A DNA stretch of 60,830 nucleotides, taken from Clostridium beijerinckii HUN142 (GTDB lineage: Bacteria > Bacillota > Clostridia > Clostridiales > Clostridiaceae). Location of the stretch: NCBI RefSeq assembly GCF_000621745.1, contig NZ_JHXK01000033.1, positions 1 through 60,830 on the forward strand. The letters run 5' to 3'. The position numbers were made by a program, and so were the translations under genes. This document shows positions 17,720-27,586 of this stretch, piece by piece. Positions within the stretch are counted from its first letter, which is position 1. The number at the start of each line of letters is the position of its first letter. A model generated the notes under the pieces. That model was given only the letters and a program-made list of their open reading frames with translations, ran no database searches and was not told the DNA's origin.

Positions 17720-19288
17720 GTGAAAATAGGAAAGTTATCAAAAATTTTAATCGTAGGAATTACTGCAATATCTATATTAAGTGGGTGTGGAAAGACAAGC
17801 AGTAATTCTAAAACTGAGGCAAGCGCTTCAAAAGCTGATACATTTACATACGGAATTGATGGAGATCCAGGTAATTCAGTAAATGTAGTAACGACAACTG
17901 ACCGTTATGGATTAATGGAAATAAAAGCATTATATTCACCACTTTATATGTATAATGCAGATAAGGTTGAGTATTTTCTTGCAGAAAGCATGACGCCGTC
18001 GGAAGATAAACTAACATATACAGCAAAGTTAAGGAAAGATGTTAAGTGGAGCGATGGTGCTAAGTTTACAGCTGATGATGTGGTTTTCACATATAATGAG
18101 ATGTTAAAGGAAAAGAATGCTGGATGGGCATATAGTCAATTAATATTTAATGGAAAACCAGTAAAAGTTGAAAAAGTTGATGATTATACTGTCAATTTCA
18201 TACTTCCAGAAGTTAGTGCTCCAGCAATGGAACTTTTAGGGGATATTTTTATAATGCCTAAACATATATATGAAGGTGAAACAAATTTTGAAAATAGTGA
18301 AAAGAATGCAAAACCAGTAGGGACTGGACCTTATAAATTAGAGGAATACAAAGCTGGTCAGTATGTTAAATTTGTAAAAAATGGCGACTATTTCTTAGGG
18401 GCACCGAAGATACAAAATATTGTGTTTAAGACTATACCAGATGCAAATACTGCAAAGCTTTCTATTCAAAAGGGAGAAATAAATGCTCTAGTTGTCCAAT
18501 CAGCTGACTTAAAGGATTTAAAAAGTGATAAATTATCAACTTACACATATGATGAAGGTAGAATTGCTTATATGGTAATGAATTCTAAATCACCTAAACT
18601 TCAGAATGAAGAGGTAAGAAAAGCTATATTCTATGCACTTAATAGAAAAGATATGATAAACGCTGCTTTTGGATCAGATGAATATGCTAAAGAAGCGTAT
18701 ACTTTCCTTCCAAATGAAAGTAAATATCATACAGATGATGTAGAAAAATATGATTATAATCAAGATAGAGCAAAAGAACTTTTAGCGAAATCTGGGGTTT
18801 CTGGACTTAAGCTTAAACTTGGATATGTTGGAAATAATGTACCATACCAAAAAGAGGCTGCTATAATCCAACAAAATCTTAAAGCAGTTGGAATAGATGT
18901 TGAGCTTGCAGGAGGAGAAGATGCGGCTATAACACAAAAAATGAAAGATCCAAATAGTGATTATGATATGTTCCTTGGGGGATATATTATGGGAATAGAT
19001 CCTGATACTTTTAATTCATTATTTATACCAGGTTCACACAACTACAGTCATTTTGATGATAATAAACTTGTTGATTTATTTAATGCTGGAAGAGTAGAAA
19101 AAGATGAGGCAAAGAGGAAAGAAATATATAATGACGCCCAAAAACGAATTCAAGATGATGCGTATTTCTATCCAATTCTTGAAAATAAGAGAATACTTGT
19201 TATGAGCTCTGATGTTGATGGAGTAAAAGATGCTGCATTAGTTCCAGTATATACGTTTGAAGATATGTCAAAATTGCATTTTAAATAA
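17720..19288 (+). CDS. Oligopeptide/dipeptide ABC transporter, substrate-binding lipoprotein
   Basis: Extracellular solute-binding protein, family 5 (SBP_bac_5), 522 aa, anchored as a lipoprotein by the lipobox ILSGCGK with Cys at residue 22. GTG start after AAGGGGG. DVKWSDGAKFTADDVVFTYN and GTGPYKLEEYKAGQYVKFVKN are family signatures. It heads a complete operon with two permeases and two ATPases. Peptides are the usual substrate; nickel- or sugar-binding relatives exist, so specificity is provisional. Confidence 0.93.
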   Translation: MKIGKLSKILIVGITAISILSGCGKTSSNSKTEASASKADTFTYGIDGDPGNSVNVVTTTDRYGLMEIKALYSPLYMYNADKVEYFLAESMTPSEDKLTYTAKLRKDVKWSDGAKFTADDVVFTYNEMLKEKNAGWAYSQLIFNGKPVKVEKVDDYTVNFILPEVSAPAMELLGDIFIMPKHIYEGETNFENSEKNAKPVGTGPYKLEEYKAGQYVKFVKNGDYFLGAPKIQNIVFKTIPDANTAKLSIQKGEINALVVQSADLKDLKSDKLSTYTYDEGRIAYMVMNSKSPKLQNEEVRKAIFYALNRKDMINAAFGSDEYAKEAYTFLPNESKYHTDDVEKYDYNQDRAKELLAKSGVSGLKLKLGYVGNNVPYQKEAAIIQQNLKAVGIDVELAGGEDAAITQKMKDPNSDYDMFLGGYIMGIDPDTFNSLFIPGSHNYSHFDDNKLVDLFNAGRVEKDEAKRKEIYNDAQKRIQDDAYFYPILENKRILVMSSDVDGVKDAALVPVYTFEDMSKLHFK

Positions 19289-19371
19289 GAATTATTACAG
19301 GTTAAGCTCATGGGGAATAACAAATAATTATTTCCCATTTGTAATTTATTAATAAAGGAAGTGACAATGTA

Positions 19372-20325
19372 GTGGCTAGATATATATTAAAGAGAGTTAT
19401 TCAGGCAATTCCACTGCTCTTAATAATTTCAATAATTTGCTTTACGTTTATTAAGTTAGCTCCGTATAATGCAATTGATGCAATGGCAACACCTAATATG
19501 CCAGAGAAAACTGTAAATTTAATAAAAGCAAAATATGGATTTGATAAACCAGCTTATGTTCAATATTTCCTATGGCTTAAAGGAATATTAAGCGGACAAT
19601 TTGGATATTCAATAGTTAATCACGAAAATATAGCTAATGATTTAGTTGCAAGAATTCCAGCAACAATAATATTAGTTTTGCCATCGTACTTACTGGCTGT
19701 TGTAATTTCAATAGTTCTTGGTCTTATAGCTGGAGCAAATAAAAATAAACTTATAGATAAAATAATCGATGGCTTTTGCTCAATAGGTATAGCAGTACCA
19801 ACTTTTTGGTTTGCTATGATAATTATATTTATCTTCGGATATAAGCTTGCAATATTTCCTATATTAGGGATGAATACTATTGGTGAGGATAAATCTTTTT
19901 CAGATTTTATAGTTCATTTTATAATGCCATGTATTGTTTTAACTATGGCTTTTCTACCAGGGCTTACAAGGTACGTAAGATCATCAACGATAGGTCAAAT
20001 ATCCAAAAATTATGTGACGGTTCAGGATGCATTTGGTGGAAGTAACCACGAAATATTATTTAAACATGTATGTAAAAATGTGTTGCTTCCAATAATTACA
20101 AAGATAGGAATGGCGCTACCAATGCTCGTAACAGGGGGGATGATAACTGAAACTGTTTTTGGATGGCCTGGTGTTGGTCCGTATTTTATAACAGCTATTA
20201 AGGGAATGGACTATCCTGTTATTATGGCAATTTTGGTATTATCCTCATCACTAGTTATATTAGGAAATTTATTATCTGATATATTATACAGCTTAATAGA
20301 TCCAAGGATAAGGAGTGCAAGATAA
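19372..20325 (+). CDS. Oligopeptide ABC transporter permease, OppB/DppB type
   Basis: Membrane subunit of 317 aa starting at GTG after AAGGAAGTG. The start MARYILKRVIQAIPLLLIIS and the EAA-like coupling region YVTVQDAFGGSNHEILFKHV, followed by MITETVFGWPGVGPYF, are characteristic of OppB. It follows the binding protein after 83 bp and is 5 bp from the second permease. Confidence 0.93.
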   Translation: MARYILKRVIQAIPLLLIISIICFTFIKLAPYNAIDAMATPNMPEKTVNLIKAKYGFDKPAYVQYFLWLKGILSGQFGYSIVNHENIANDLVARIPATIILVLPSYLLAVVISIVLGLIAGANKNKLIDKIIDGFCSIGIAVPTFWFAMIIIFIFGYKLAIFPILGMNTIGEDKSFSDFIVHFIMPCIVLTMAFLPGLTRYVRSSTIGQISKNYVTVQDAFGGSNHEILFKHVCKNVLLPIITKIGMALPMLVTGGMITETVFGWPGVGPYFITAIKGMDYPVIMAILVLSSSLVILGNLLSDILYSLIDPRIRSAR

Positions 20326-20330
20326 ATTAT

Positions 20331-21182
20331 ATGGAAAATAGACGAATAGAGAATTTTAAAAATGAACTTCAAAATAGAAAGAGTGCTATTTTTTCGGTAG
20401 TTTTTCTGATTTTTATAGTATTTATTTCAGTATTTGCATTTTTAATACCTATAAACCCTGATGCGACAGACACAACTAATATGTTGCAATCGCCAAGTTT
20501 AAGTCATTTATTTGGTACTGATGAACTTGGAAGAGATTATTTAACTAGAACTATATATGGAGGTAGAGTATCACTTATAGTTGGAATCCTTGCAATGATA
20601 ATTTCTACTTCAATAGGAGTTCTTATTGGTACAATGAGCGGATATTTGGGAGGTATAATAGATAATATTTTAATGCGTTTTGTTGACATAATATCATCTA
20701 TTCCTTGGTTGATACTTGTAACTGTAATTAGTATATTTTTAAAACCAGGACTTCAAACCATAGTTATAGTAATAGGTCTATTTACCTGGATGGAGATTGC
20801 AAGACTTGTACGAGCAGAAACACTTTCAGTAAAGGAAAGGGAATATGTGTTATATGCAATTTCTATTGGTCAATCTTCAAGAACAATAATACTCAAACAT
20901 ATTATTCCAAGCGTATTTCCAACTATTATAATAGCTTCAACAACAAGTATAGCCGAAGCTATAATGACTGAATCTTCCTTGAGTTTTTTAGGTCTTGGAA
21001 TTCAGCAACCAATGTCTTCATGGGGGAATTTACTTCAAAATGCACAAGCAAATCTGCAAAGTGCTCCATATATGGCAATATTGCCAGGATTATTGATAAT
21101 TCTTACAATATATTCATTTAATAAGCTTGGAAATACTCTTAGAGCGATTGTAGAACCAAGAATGGTTGGAGGTGAAAAGTAG
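20331..21182 (+). CDS. Oligopeptide ABC transporter permease, OppC/DppC type
   Basis: Second membrane subunit, 283 aa. HLFGTDELGRDYLTRTIYGG is the OppC N-terminal signature, and the coupling loop reads REYVLYAISIGQSSRTIILK, followed by SSLSFLGLGIQQPMSSWG. The stop codon lies within the RBS region of the next gene, indicating coupled translation. Confidence 0.93.
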   Translation: MENRRIENFKNELQNRKSAIFSVVFLIFIVFISVFAFLIPINPDATDTTNMLQSPSLSHLFGTDELGRDYLTRTIYGGRVSLIVGILAMIISTSIGVLIGTMSGYLGGIIDNILMRFVDIISSIPWLILVTVISIFLKPGLQTIVIVIGLFTWMEIARLVRAETLSVKEREYVLYAISIGQSSRTIILKHIIPSVFPTIIIASTTSIAEAIMTESSLSFLGLGIQQPMSSWGNLLQNAQANLQSAPYMAILPGLLIILTIYSFNKLGNTLRAIVEPRMVGGEK

Positions 21183-21186
21183 TATT

Positions 21187-22158
21187 ATGAGTAAAGAAGC
21201 TCTTCTTAAAGTAAAAAATCTAAAGACTAACTTTTACAGTAAAAATAATAAAATAGAAGCTGTAAGAGGGGTGAGTATTCAAATAAACTCGGGAGATATT
21301 TTGGGTATTGTTGGTGAATCTGGGAGTGGAAAAAGTGTTCTAATGAAATCTGTAATGGGCATACTTCCTCAAAATGCACAGATAGATTCAGGAGAAGTTT
21401 ATTTTGATGGCAATAATATACTTAAGTTATCGGCTAAGGATATGCGAAAGATTAAAGGAAAAGAAATAGCTATGATATTTCAAGATCCTATGACGGCGTT
21501 AAACCCATTAAAAAAAATAGGAGATCATATCATAGAAGTTTTAGTTAGACATAAAGGTATTAATAAAAGGATTGCTAGAAAAATGGCCATTGAAGTCCTA
21601 AATGATGTGGGAATACCAATGTCAGAAAAAAGAATAGATCAATATCCCCATGAATTCAGTGGAGGCATGAGGCAAAGAGTATTAATTGCAATGGCACTTG
21701 CATGTAATCCTAAACTTTTAATTGCAGACGAGCCAACAACGGCTCTAGATGTAACTATTCAAGCTCAGATATTAGAACTTTTAAAATCACTTAAAAAGAA
21801 AAATAATATGTCTATAATTCTCATAACTCATGATCTTGGAGTTGTAGCTAGTTTATGTAATAGAATTGCAGTCATGTATGGAGGTCTAATAATGGAAGAA
21901 GGAACAACGGAAGAGATATTTTATTCATCAAAGCATCCATATACAAAAGCGTTACTAAATTCTATACCAAAGATTCAAGATGATGAAAAAGCCAGGCTTA
22001 ATCCAATAAAAGGTTCAGCACCTTCTCTTTTAAATCCTCCAAAGGGATGTCCGTTTGCAGAAAGATGCGAATTTGCAAAAGCAGAGTGTTTTAATAAAAT
22101 ACCTGAATACAACAGTTTTAGTGAAACACATAGAAGCATGTGCCTTTTTGCTAAATGA
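21187..22158 (+). CDS. Oligopeptide ABC transporter ATP-binding protein, OppD/DppD type
   Basis: ATPase of 323 aa. Walker A GESGSGKSVLMKSVMG, Q-loop IFQDPMTALNP, signature EFSGGMRQRV, Walker B LLIADEPTTALDVT, and the C-terminal oligopeptide domain with Cys residues (GCPFAERC ... SMCLF) that bind an Fe-S cluster in some homologues. GGAGGTG lies 12 nt before the ATG at 21187; the TTG at 21166 is inside the previous gene and lacks a site. Confidence 0.93.
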   Translation: MSKEALLKVKNLKTNFYSKNNKIEAVRGVSIQINSGDILGIVGESGSGKSVLMKSVMGILPQNAQIDSGEVYFDGNNILKLSAKDMRKIKGKEIAMIFQDPMTALNPLKKIGDHIIEVLVRHKGINKRIARKMAIEVLNDVGIPMSEKRIDQYPHEFSGGMRQRVLIAMALACNPKLLIADEPTTALDVTIQAQILELLKSLKKKNNMSIILITHDLGVVASLCNRIAVMYGGLIMEEGTTEEIFYSSKHPYTKALLNSIPKIQDDEKARLNPIKGSAPSLLNPPKGCPFAERCEFAKAECFNKIPEYNSFSETHRSMCLFAK

Positions 22159-22225
22159 TTTATTGTATACTTTGAGTTAGCAATTATTTAATACAGACTA
22201 TTAATTTATTAGGAGGAGAAAGAGG

Positions 22226-23200
22226 ATGGGAAAGCTAAGTGATATATTAATAGAAGTAAAAGACTTAAAAAAATACTTTCCAGTTAAAAATGGAATTAAT
22301 AAAAATAATTTTATAAAAGCTGTAGATGGAGTTTCCTTTAATATAAGAAGAGGAGAAACTTTCGGATTGGTGGGAGAGTCTGGTTGTGGAAAATCTACTT
22401 TAGGCAGAACAATAACACGACTTTACGATGCAACAGCTGGCGATATATTTTTTGAAGAGAATAATATTGCAAAATTAAATAAAAAACAAATGAAACAATA
22501 TTATAAAAAAATGCAAATCATTTTCCAAGATCCGTATTCCTCACTCAACCCTTACATGAATGTTAAAGAGCTAATAGAAGAGCCTCTAACTTTACATACG
22601 AAACTAAGTAAATTAAAAAGAAAAGAAAAAATTGAAAGTCTCCTTGAAATGGTTGGTTTGAAGAAAGATGATATGGATAAATTTCCGCATGAATTTAGTG
22701 GAGGGCAATGTCAAAGAATTGGAATTGCAAGAGCAATATCAACAAACCCAGACTTTGTATTATGTGATGAACCAATATCAGCCTTAGATGTATCAATACA
22801 AGCTCAAGTTGTTAATATGCTTGAGGATTTGCAAAAAGAAATGGGCTTAACTTATCTTTTTGTAGCACATGATTTATCTATGGTAAGGCATATTTCTGAT
22901 AGAATTGGAGTTATGTATTTAGGAAGTATTGTTGAAGTGGGAAGAAGTAATGATTTGTATAAGAATCCACTTCATCCATACACTAAGGGACTTTTATCAT
23001 CTATACCCATAGCAGATCCTATAAAAGCAAAGGAATCTAATATAAATATTATTAAAGGAGATATTCCAAGCCCAATGAATATTCCTTCTGGTTGTAGATT
23101 TCATACTAGATGTCCATATGCTAAACCAATATGTAGTGAAGTTACACCAATAGAAAAAGAGGTAGAAAATGATCATATAGTGACTTGCCATTTATATTAA
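22226..23200 (+). CDS. Oligopeptide ABC transporter ATP-binding protein, OppF/DppF type
   Basis: Second ATPase, 324 aa. Walker A GESGCGKSTLGRTI, IFQDPYSSLNPYM, signature EFSGGQCQRIGIARA, Walker B FVLCDEPISALDVS, and a C-terminal Cys cluster (GCRFHTRCPYAKPIC). RBS AGGAGGAG. It closes the operon; a 67-bp gap separates it from oppD. Confidence 0.93.
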   Translation: MGKLSDILIEVKDLKKYFPVKNGINKNNFIKAVDGVSFNIRRGETFGLVGESGCGKSTLGRTITRLYDATAGDIFFEENNIAKLNKKQMKQYYKKMQIIFQDPYSSLNPYMNVKELIEEPLTLHTKLSKLKRKEKIESLLEMVGLKKDDMDKFPHEFSGGQCQRIGIARAISTNPDFVLCDEPISALDVSIQAQVVNMLEDLQKEMGLTYLFVAHDLSMVRHISDRIGVMYLGSIVEVGRSNDLYKNPLHPYTKGLLSSIPIADPIKAKESNINIIKGDIPSPMNIPSGCRFHTRCPYAKPICSEVTPIEKEVENDHIVTCHLY

Positions 23201-23251
23201 TAATAAAAAGATATTTATATTTTCTTAATCAGCATTGAGCTGATTATAATT

Positions 23252-23299
23252 AAATCTGAAGTTTCTTAATTTTATGAAACTTCAGATTTAAACTTTTAT
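23252..23299. terminator. Hairpin between convergent opp operon and ABC exporter
   Basis: A 14-bp perfect stem, AAATCTGAAGTTTC / GAAACTTCAGATTT. T-runs on either side are modest, so it may stop transcription in both directions. Confidence 0.7.
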
Positions 23300-23407
23300 A
23301 ATGATCTAAAAACTAACCTGAGTGAGTGATTTACATTTTGGCAACTGAGTAACAGAGAATCTTATCTTTTTAGGAGTTATGCGGATAAATCTAATTGCAT
23401 ATTGTTT

Positions 23408-25651
23408 TTATTCTACCCTAGACTTTAGTGCTTCAGCCATTGAAATTCTATTTATCTTTTTCCTGCTTAACAACTTTGAGAGTTCAAAAGTTAAGTATAT
23501 TATGACGAAACCAACCAGAACATAGATATAGTCAATAGTTACAGGGAATGATATACTCATCTCTTTTGTCATTGATTTAAACAATGCGGTTAAGGAACCA
23601 AGTAGGAGAGGGACTCCTAGTATATAGCCAAGCACTACTATAAACCTAGAACTATTTAAAATTAACGAGTAGATTTCATTCTTTCTATAACCTAGAACCT
23701 TTAAAAGAGAAATATTATCCTTGTTCTCCTCTATAGTAAGAGAAGTAACAACGTATATTACAATAAGACCTATTATAAAGGAAATAAAAGCTATACTTCC
23801 AATTGCAGCTTGAAGTGGCTTTGTCATTATATCGAAGGCGTTTTTCATATCCTCCACTGTTACAACTGTTAATAGCTTATTTTCAGGAATATCTATTTTT
23901 TCTGTGCTCCATAACCCAATGTAGCTGCCTGAAGGTAAACCAAGCATATCATTAAGATCATCTAGTGGCATATAAATATATTGGCCTACGAAAGTTTCAG
24001 CAATACTGTCAACAGCTATTGTGTATTCTTTTGAATCTAATCTATTTATAAGCTTTAGAGTATCCTTTGGAGCTATATTAAATTTATCAGCCAATGGTCT
24101 TGTAACAATGATTTGATCAGACTTCAATATATTGCCTGATTTATCTTTAAAGGAAATATATTTAGAATCAGGATCTACACCATATACTGTAAAAGTAGTT
24201 TTATCATCGTATTTCATTGCAAAGGGGATTTCCAAGAAAGCTTCGCCATTTTCTGGTTTGCCATTTTGGAGAGAGTTAAATACATAGTGATAATTATATT
24301 TAAAGGCTTCATTAAAAGATCTTTTTAATAAGGAATCCATTGAACTCTTTGATGCAAAGCCCATGAGTAGCAGCATTGTTGACATAATAATGCCAAGTAA
24401 CAGAAATATACTTCTTGGTATGCTTCGGAGGAGTTCACGCGTTTTAAATTTAGTATTAAAACTGAATCTTTCAAGGTTTACTTTTCTTTCTAAGAAGCCA
24501 ATCTTATTCTTTTCTGTGCTACCTCTCATTAGCTGCACTGGGGAATTTTTGAGGGATTTATTAATTACAAGATAACTGCAGATTACTAAGAAGAATATTG
24601 GCAGTAAAATACTTATTATAATATAGCTTATATCATAGTTTAATGAACCTACAGGAATATTAAAGAATGACACATAATAATTCATCATAGGTCTTAAGGT
24701 TAATAATCCAAGCATAGTTCCTATAATACCGCCTACAAGTGAAATGAACATGGGATATAGGAGATAATGCCTCATAATCTCTTTTTTTCTATAGCCTATA
24801 GCATAAAGAGTCCCTATGATAACGGCTTCTCTTTTTAACATTCTAAACATAACTATACCAGTTAATATGCAGGTTAATAGAAGCACAGCCATAGGCATAG
24901 AAGAACTCATTTTATCAATACCGGAAAGCTTTGCTGTAAAATATGTAACTCTTGGATTATCGCTTATGTTTATCCAGCTGAGAAGAATGATATTCCTACT
25001 TTTTAGATAATCCTTAAATTCTGATATCCTATTATCTATATTACTTCTGTTACCACTAAATCTTATGGCATAAGAGATATTTCCTTTATTTAAATTATTA
25101 AAATCCTCTTTACTTACAACACCCACTCCAAAACTTTTGGGATCATTCATTATATCCGATTCACTTTTTAGTGGATAGATATAGTTAGGAAGAGACATAA
25201 AACCTGATAATATAAAGTTCTTATCATTAATTTTAAGGCTATCTCCAATATTTAATTTATTAGCTTTTCCATAGGATGGATCTATGAGGATATTGCCGCT
25301 GCTTAGAGCGTTTCCTTCAATCACAGCAGGTATATTAACCTTTTTATTTTCGCTGAATAGTCTTAGGGTTTTATCTTGTGATACTGAGTAATCAAAAGAC
25401 TTTGTTTTCTCTATGTTCATATTAAATTTTGTTTCTAAGGCTTCTAGATCGTTTATTTCTTTAGTGGCTATAAAATTTGCATCTTCTTGCTTATAATCTT
25501 TTTCAAATGAAGATGATAGTTTCGTAAGATTTATTGAAACCAAGTTAAACATTGTAAAAAGCAGACAGCTAAAAACAATAAGCACTAATGAACCAATATA
25601 TTGTGATTTGCTTTCTAGCATCGTTCGCTTAATTTTTTTATTAATAATCAT
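23408..25651 (-). CDS. ABC transporter permease with two FtsX domains
   Basis: Large exporter-type permease, 747 aa, with an N-terminal helix, an extracellular region of about 200 residues, three helices (FtsX domain 1, about 255-365), a second extracellular region and a C-terminal three-helix FtsX domain (about 625-740). The ATG at 25651 overlaps the stop of the ATPase gene in TAATGA, the usual coupled arrangement; an in-frame GTG six bases upstream is possible. Probable lipoprotein, peptide or antibiotic export/resistance; no two-component system is adjacent to narrow it. Confidence 0.85.
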   Translation of the reverse strand: MIINKKIKRTMLESKSQYIGSLVLIVFSCLLFTMFNLVSINLTKLSSSFEKDYKQEDANFIATKEINDLEALETKFNMNIEKTKSFDYSVSQDKTLRLFSENKKVNIPAVIEGNALSSGNILIDPSYGKANKLNIGDSLKINDKNFILSGFMSLPNYIYPLKSESDIMNDPKSFGVGVVSKEDFNNLNKGNISYAIRFSGNRSNIDNRISEFKDYLKSRNIILLSWINISDNPRVTYFTAKLSGIDKMSSSMPMAVLLLTCILTGIVMFRMLKREAVIIGTLYAIGYRKKEIMRHYLLYPMFISLVGGIIGTMLGLLTLRPMMNYYVSFFNIPVGSLNYDISYIIISILLPIFFLVICSYLVINKSLKNSPVQLMRGSTEKNKIGFLERKVNLERFSFNTKFKTRELLRSIPRSIFLLLGIIMSTMLLLMGFASKSSMDSLLKRSFNEAFKYNYHYVFNSLQNGKPENGEAFLEIPFAMKYDDKTTFTVYGVDPDSKYISFKDKSGNILKSDQIIVTRPLADKFNIAPKDTLKLINRLDSKEYTIAVDSIAETFVGQYIYMPLDDLNDMLGLPSGSYIGLWSTEKIDIPENKLLTVVTVEDMKNAFDIMTKPLQAAIGSIAFISFIIGLIVIYVVTSLTIEENKDNISLLKVLGYRKNEIYSLILNSSRFIVVLGYILGVPLLLGSLTALFKSMTKEMSISFPVTIDYIYVLVGFVIIYLTFELSKLLSRKKINRISMAEALKSRVE

Positions 25652-26349
25652 TACCACTCAATCCTTTCCGCTGGCATGGCTATACTATTAACTATGCTCT
25701 CTACGATTTCACCACTTCTAACCTTATAAACCTTATTAGCCATAGCACTAATTGCTGTGTTATGGGTTATCATAAGTATTGTTGTGCCAAACTCTTTGTT
25801 TATCGTCTGAAGAAGTTTTAATATTTCTCTTGAGGTTGAAAAATCAAGGGCACCTGTTGGCTCATCGCATAACAAAAGCGTAGGGTTTTTAACTATAGCT
25901 CTTGCAATAGAAACTCTCTGCTGCTCACCGCCACTAAGTTCCCTTGGAAATCTATGCTTTTTATCAAGCATATCTACGGCTTTTAAGACCTCATCAACGT
26001 TAAGTGGTGACTTGCTTATATTTGAAACGACTTCTATATTTTCACCTACAGTAAGATTAGGGATCAGATTGTAAAACTGAAATATGAAGCCGATATTTTC
26101 TCGCCTATAATCTGTAAGCATATTGTCATTTAGTTTAGTAATATCTATGTTATCAACTGAAACCATACCTGAATCGCATCTATCAATTCCTCCAATAATG
26201 TTAAGAAGAGTTGATTTTCCGGAACCAGAAGGTCCAAGTATTACACCTATCTCACTTTTATCTAAAATTATATCTGTGCCTTTTAAGACAGTAGTGGTTA
26301 CATCACCTGTATTATAGCTTTTCTTTAAATTTTCTACTTTTAGAAACAT
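25651..26349 (-). CDS. ABC transporter ATP-binding protein, MacB/LolD type
   Basis: ATPase of 232 aa partnering the FtsX permease. Walker A GPSGSGKSTLLNIIGG, Q-loop FIFQFYNLIPNLT, signature ELSGGEQQRVSIARA, Walker B LLLCDEPTGALD and H-loop MITHN are complete. The short length and lack of accessory domains fit the LolD/MacB subfamily. It is the first gene of the pair. Confidence 0.92.
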   Translation of the reverse strand: MFLKVENLKKSYNTGDVTTTVLKGTDIILDKSEIGVILGPSGSGKSTLLNIIGGIDRCDSGMVSVDNIDITKLNDNMLTDYRRENIGFIFQFYNLIPNLTVGENIEVVSNISKSPLNVDEVLKAVDMLDKKHRFPRELSGGEQQRVSIARAIVKNPTLLLCDEPTGALDFSTSREILKLLQTINKEFGTTILMITHNTAISAMANKVYKVRSGEIVESIVNSIAMPAERIEW

Positions 26350-26449
26350 TATTTACATTCTCCTATCATTAAAGTTATCTTAATTAGAGTTATATTCTGT
26401 ATATGTTTTTAGTAAATAAATATATATCTTTAGACATAGTGTTCACTCA

Positions 26450-26615
26450 AGGGCACAGCCTTATTCAATATAAAGACGGTTTTGTAGATTTACCAACAAA
26501 ACCAGGTCTAGGACTTATTATTGATGAAAATAAAGTAAAAGAAGTTGCTATGGAAGGTCTTAATTGGTCTAATCCAAATTGGAAAAATTATGATGGAACA
26601 AAAGCTGAATGGTAG
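26450..26615 (+). pseudogene. C-terminal remnant of an enolase-superfamily dehydratase
   Basis: About 55 codons encode the tail of a mandelate-racemase/muconate-lactonizing-type protein: DLPTKPGLGLIIDENKVKE, then WSNPNWKNYDGTKAEW, the typical end of sugar-acid dehydratases of this superfamily. The barrel with the catalytic residues is gone, and upstream sequence in frame (from 26403) is unrelated. It is a leftover of a deleted gene and is followed by a hairpin terminator. Confidence 0.65.
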
Positions 26616-26646
26616 AATAATATAAGTTATATAGGAAATAAGATTA

Positions 26647-26686
26647 AGGGATAACTATAATGATTATGGTTATCTCTTTTTCAATG
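26647..26686 (+). terminator. Intrinsic terminator after the dehydratase remnant
   Basis: AGGGATAACTATA pairs imperfectly with TATGGTTATCTC, followed by TTTTTC; probably the original terminator of the lost gene. Confidence 0.65.
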
Positions 26687-26818
26687 TAATGGTAAACCTA
26701 TATATACTAACTTTAAGTCAATATACAAGAAAATTCATTATAGTTTAATTTGGCTTTATTTCTAAATTATCAGATAAAATAAAGATTGCTAAATATTGAC
26801 GTAATAGCCATGATAAAA

Positions 26819-26857
26819 TATAATTATTAATGATATTCATTATCATTAATAATTATA
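26819..26857. promoter_or_regulatory. Fur-box-like perfect palindrome
   Basis: 17-bp arms (26819-26835 and 26841-26857) are perfectly complementary around TTCAT. The core TAATGATATTCATTATC differs from the classical Fur box GATAATGATAATCATTATC at few positions. It ends 12 bp before the next ATG, covering the RBS approach, so bound repressor would block expression when iron is plentiful. Family match is by eye. Confidence 0.7.
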
Positions 26858-26869
26858 AGGAGTAGAAAT

Positions 26870-27586
26870 ATGATCTTTATTTGTACATTAATTCTAGTAA
26901 CGATTCTATCATTACTTTTTACATCGTCTATTAAAAAACATTATTATTTATATTATTCACTGGCAGTGGGTATTGCAATTATCACATCATTTTATGAAAT
27001 ACTAAGAATAACATCTGATGCAAAGCTTGAAGGGGTTATTCTAACTCTTGAAAAAACTTCAATAAGAGGGTTAATATCAGTATCGTTTTTCATATTAGTA
27101 ATGTATGCAGGGGCTTTGAATCAAAAGTGGACAATAACGAAGAAACTACGCAGTATTAGAGCAGAATTAGCTATCATAGGATCTATTATGTTATTGCCTC
27201 ATGGAATAGTATATTGTATTCGATTCATAATACTTAAACTTCCAAAGATTATTAGCGAAGGCACATTTCCAATATTATATTTAAGTTATATAGGGGTTGG
27301 AATTATAGGATTTATTGTGATGATACCATTATTTATAACTTCATTTAAAAAGATAAGGCGCAAAATGCAAGGGAAGCAATGGAAAAGGCTTCAGCGATGG
27401 GCGTATTTGTTTTACTTTTTAACATATCTCCATATTTTACTTATACTTTTAAATGAAAAGGAAATAGATTGGGTAAGGTTAAGCAGCTATACTATAGTTT
27501 TTATTAGTTATATGTGGTTAAAGATATTGAAAAACAAAGAGATTAATATAACAAAATCAGTTAGATTAATCAAAAGCAATAATTAA
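26870..27586 (+). CDS. Ferric-reductase-like / MsrQ-like heme membrane protein
   Basis: Membrane protein of 238 aa with about six hydrophobic helices. GKQWKRLQRWAYLFYFLTYL followed by HILLIL resembles the MsrQ/YedZ and ferric-reductase transmembrane domain, and His in LPHGIVY and YLHIL are candidate heme ligands. The family carries electrons across the membrane to periplasmic or extracellular acceptors. No partner flavoprotein or MsrP is adjacent. The Fur-like palindrome directly upstream supports a link to iron. The hairpin at 27638-27677 downstream lacks a T-run. Confidence 0.65.
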   Translation: MIFICTLILVTILSLLFTSSIKKHYYLYYSLAVGIAIITSFYEILRITSDAKLEGVILTLEKTSIRGLISVSFFILVMYAGALNQKWTITKKLRSIRAELAIIGSIMLLPHGIVYCIRFIILKLPKIISEGTFPILYLSYIGVGIIGFIVMIPLFITSFKKIRRKMQGKQWKRLQRWAYLFYFLTYLHILLILLNEKEIDWVRLSSYTIVFISYMWLKILKNKEINITKSVRLIKSNN

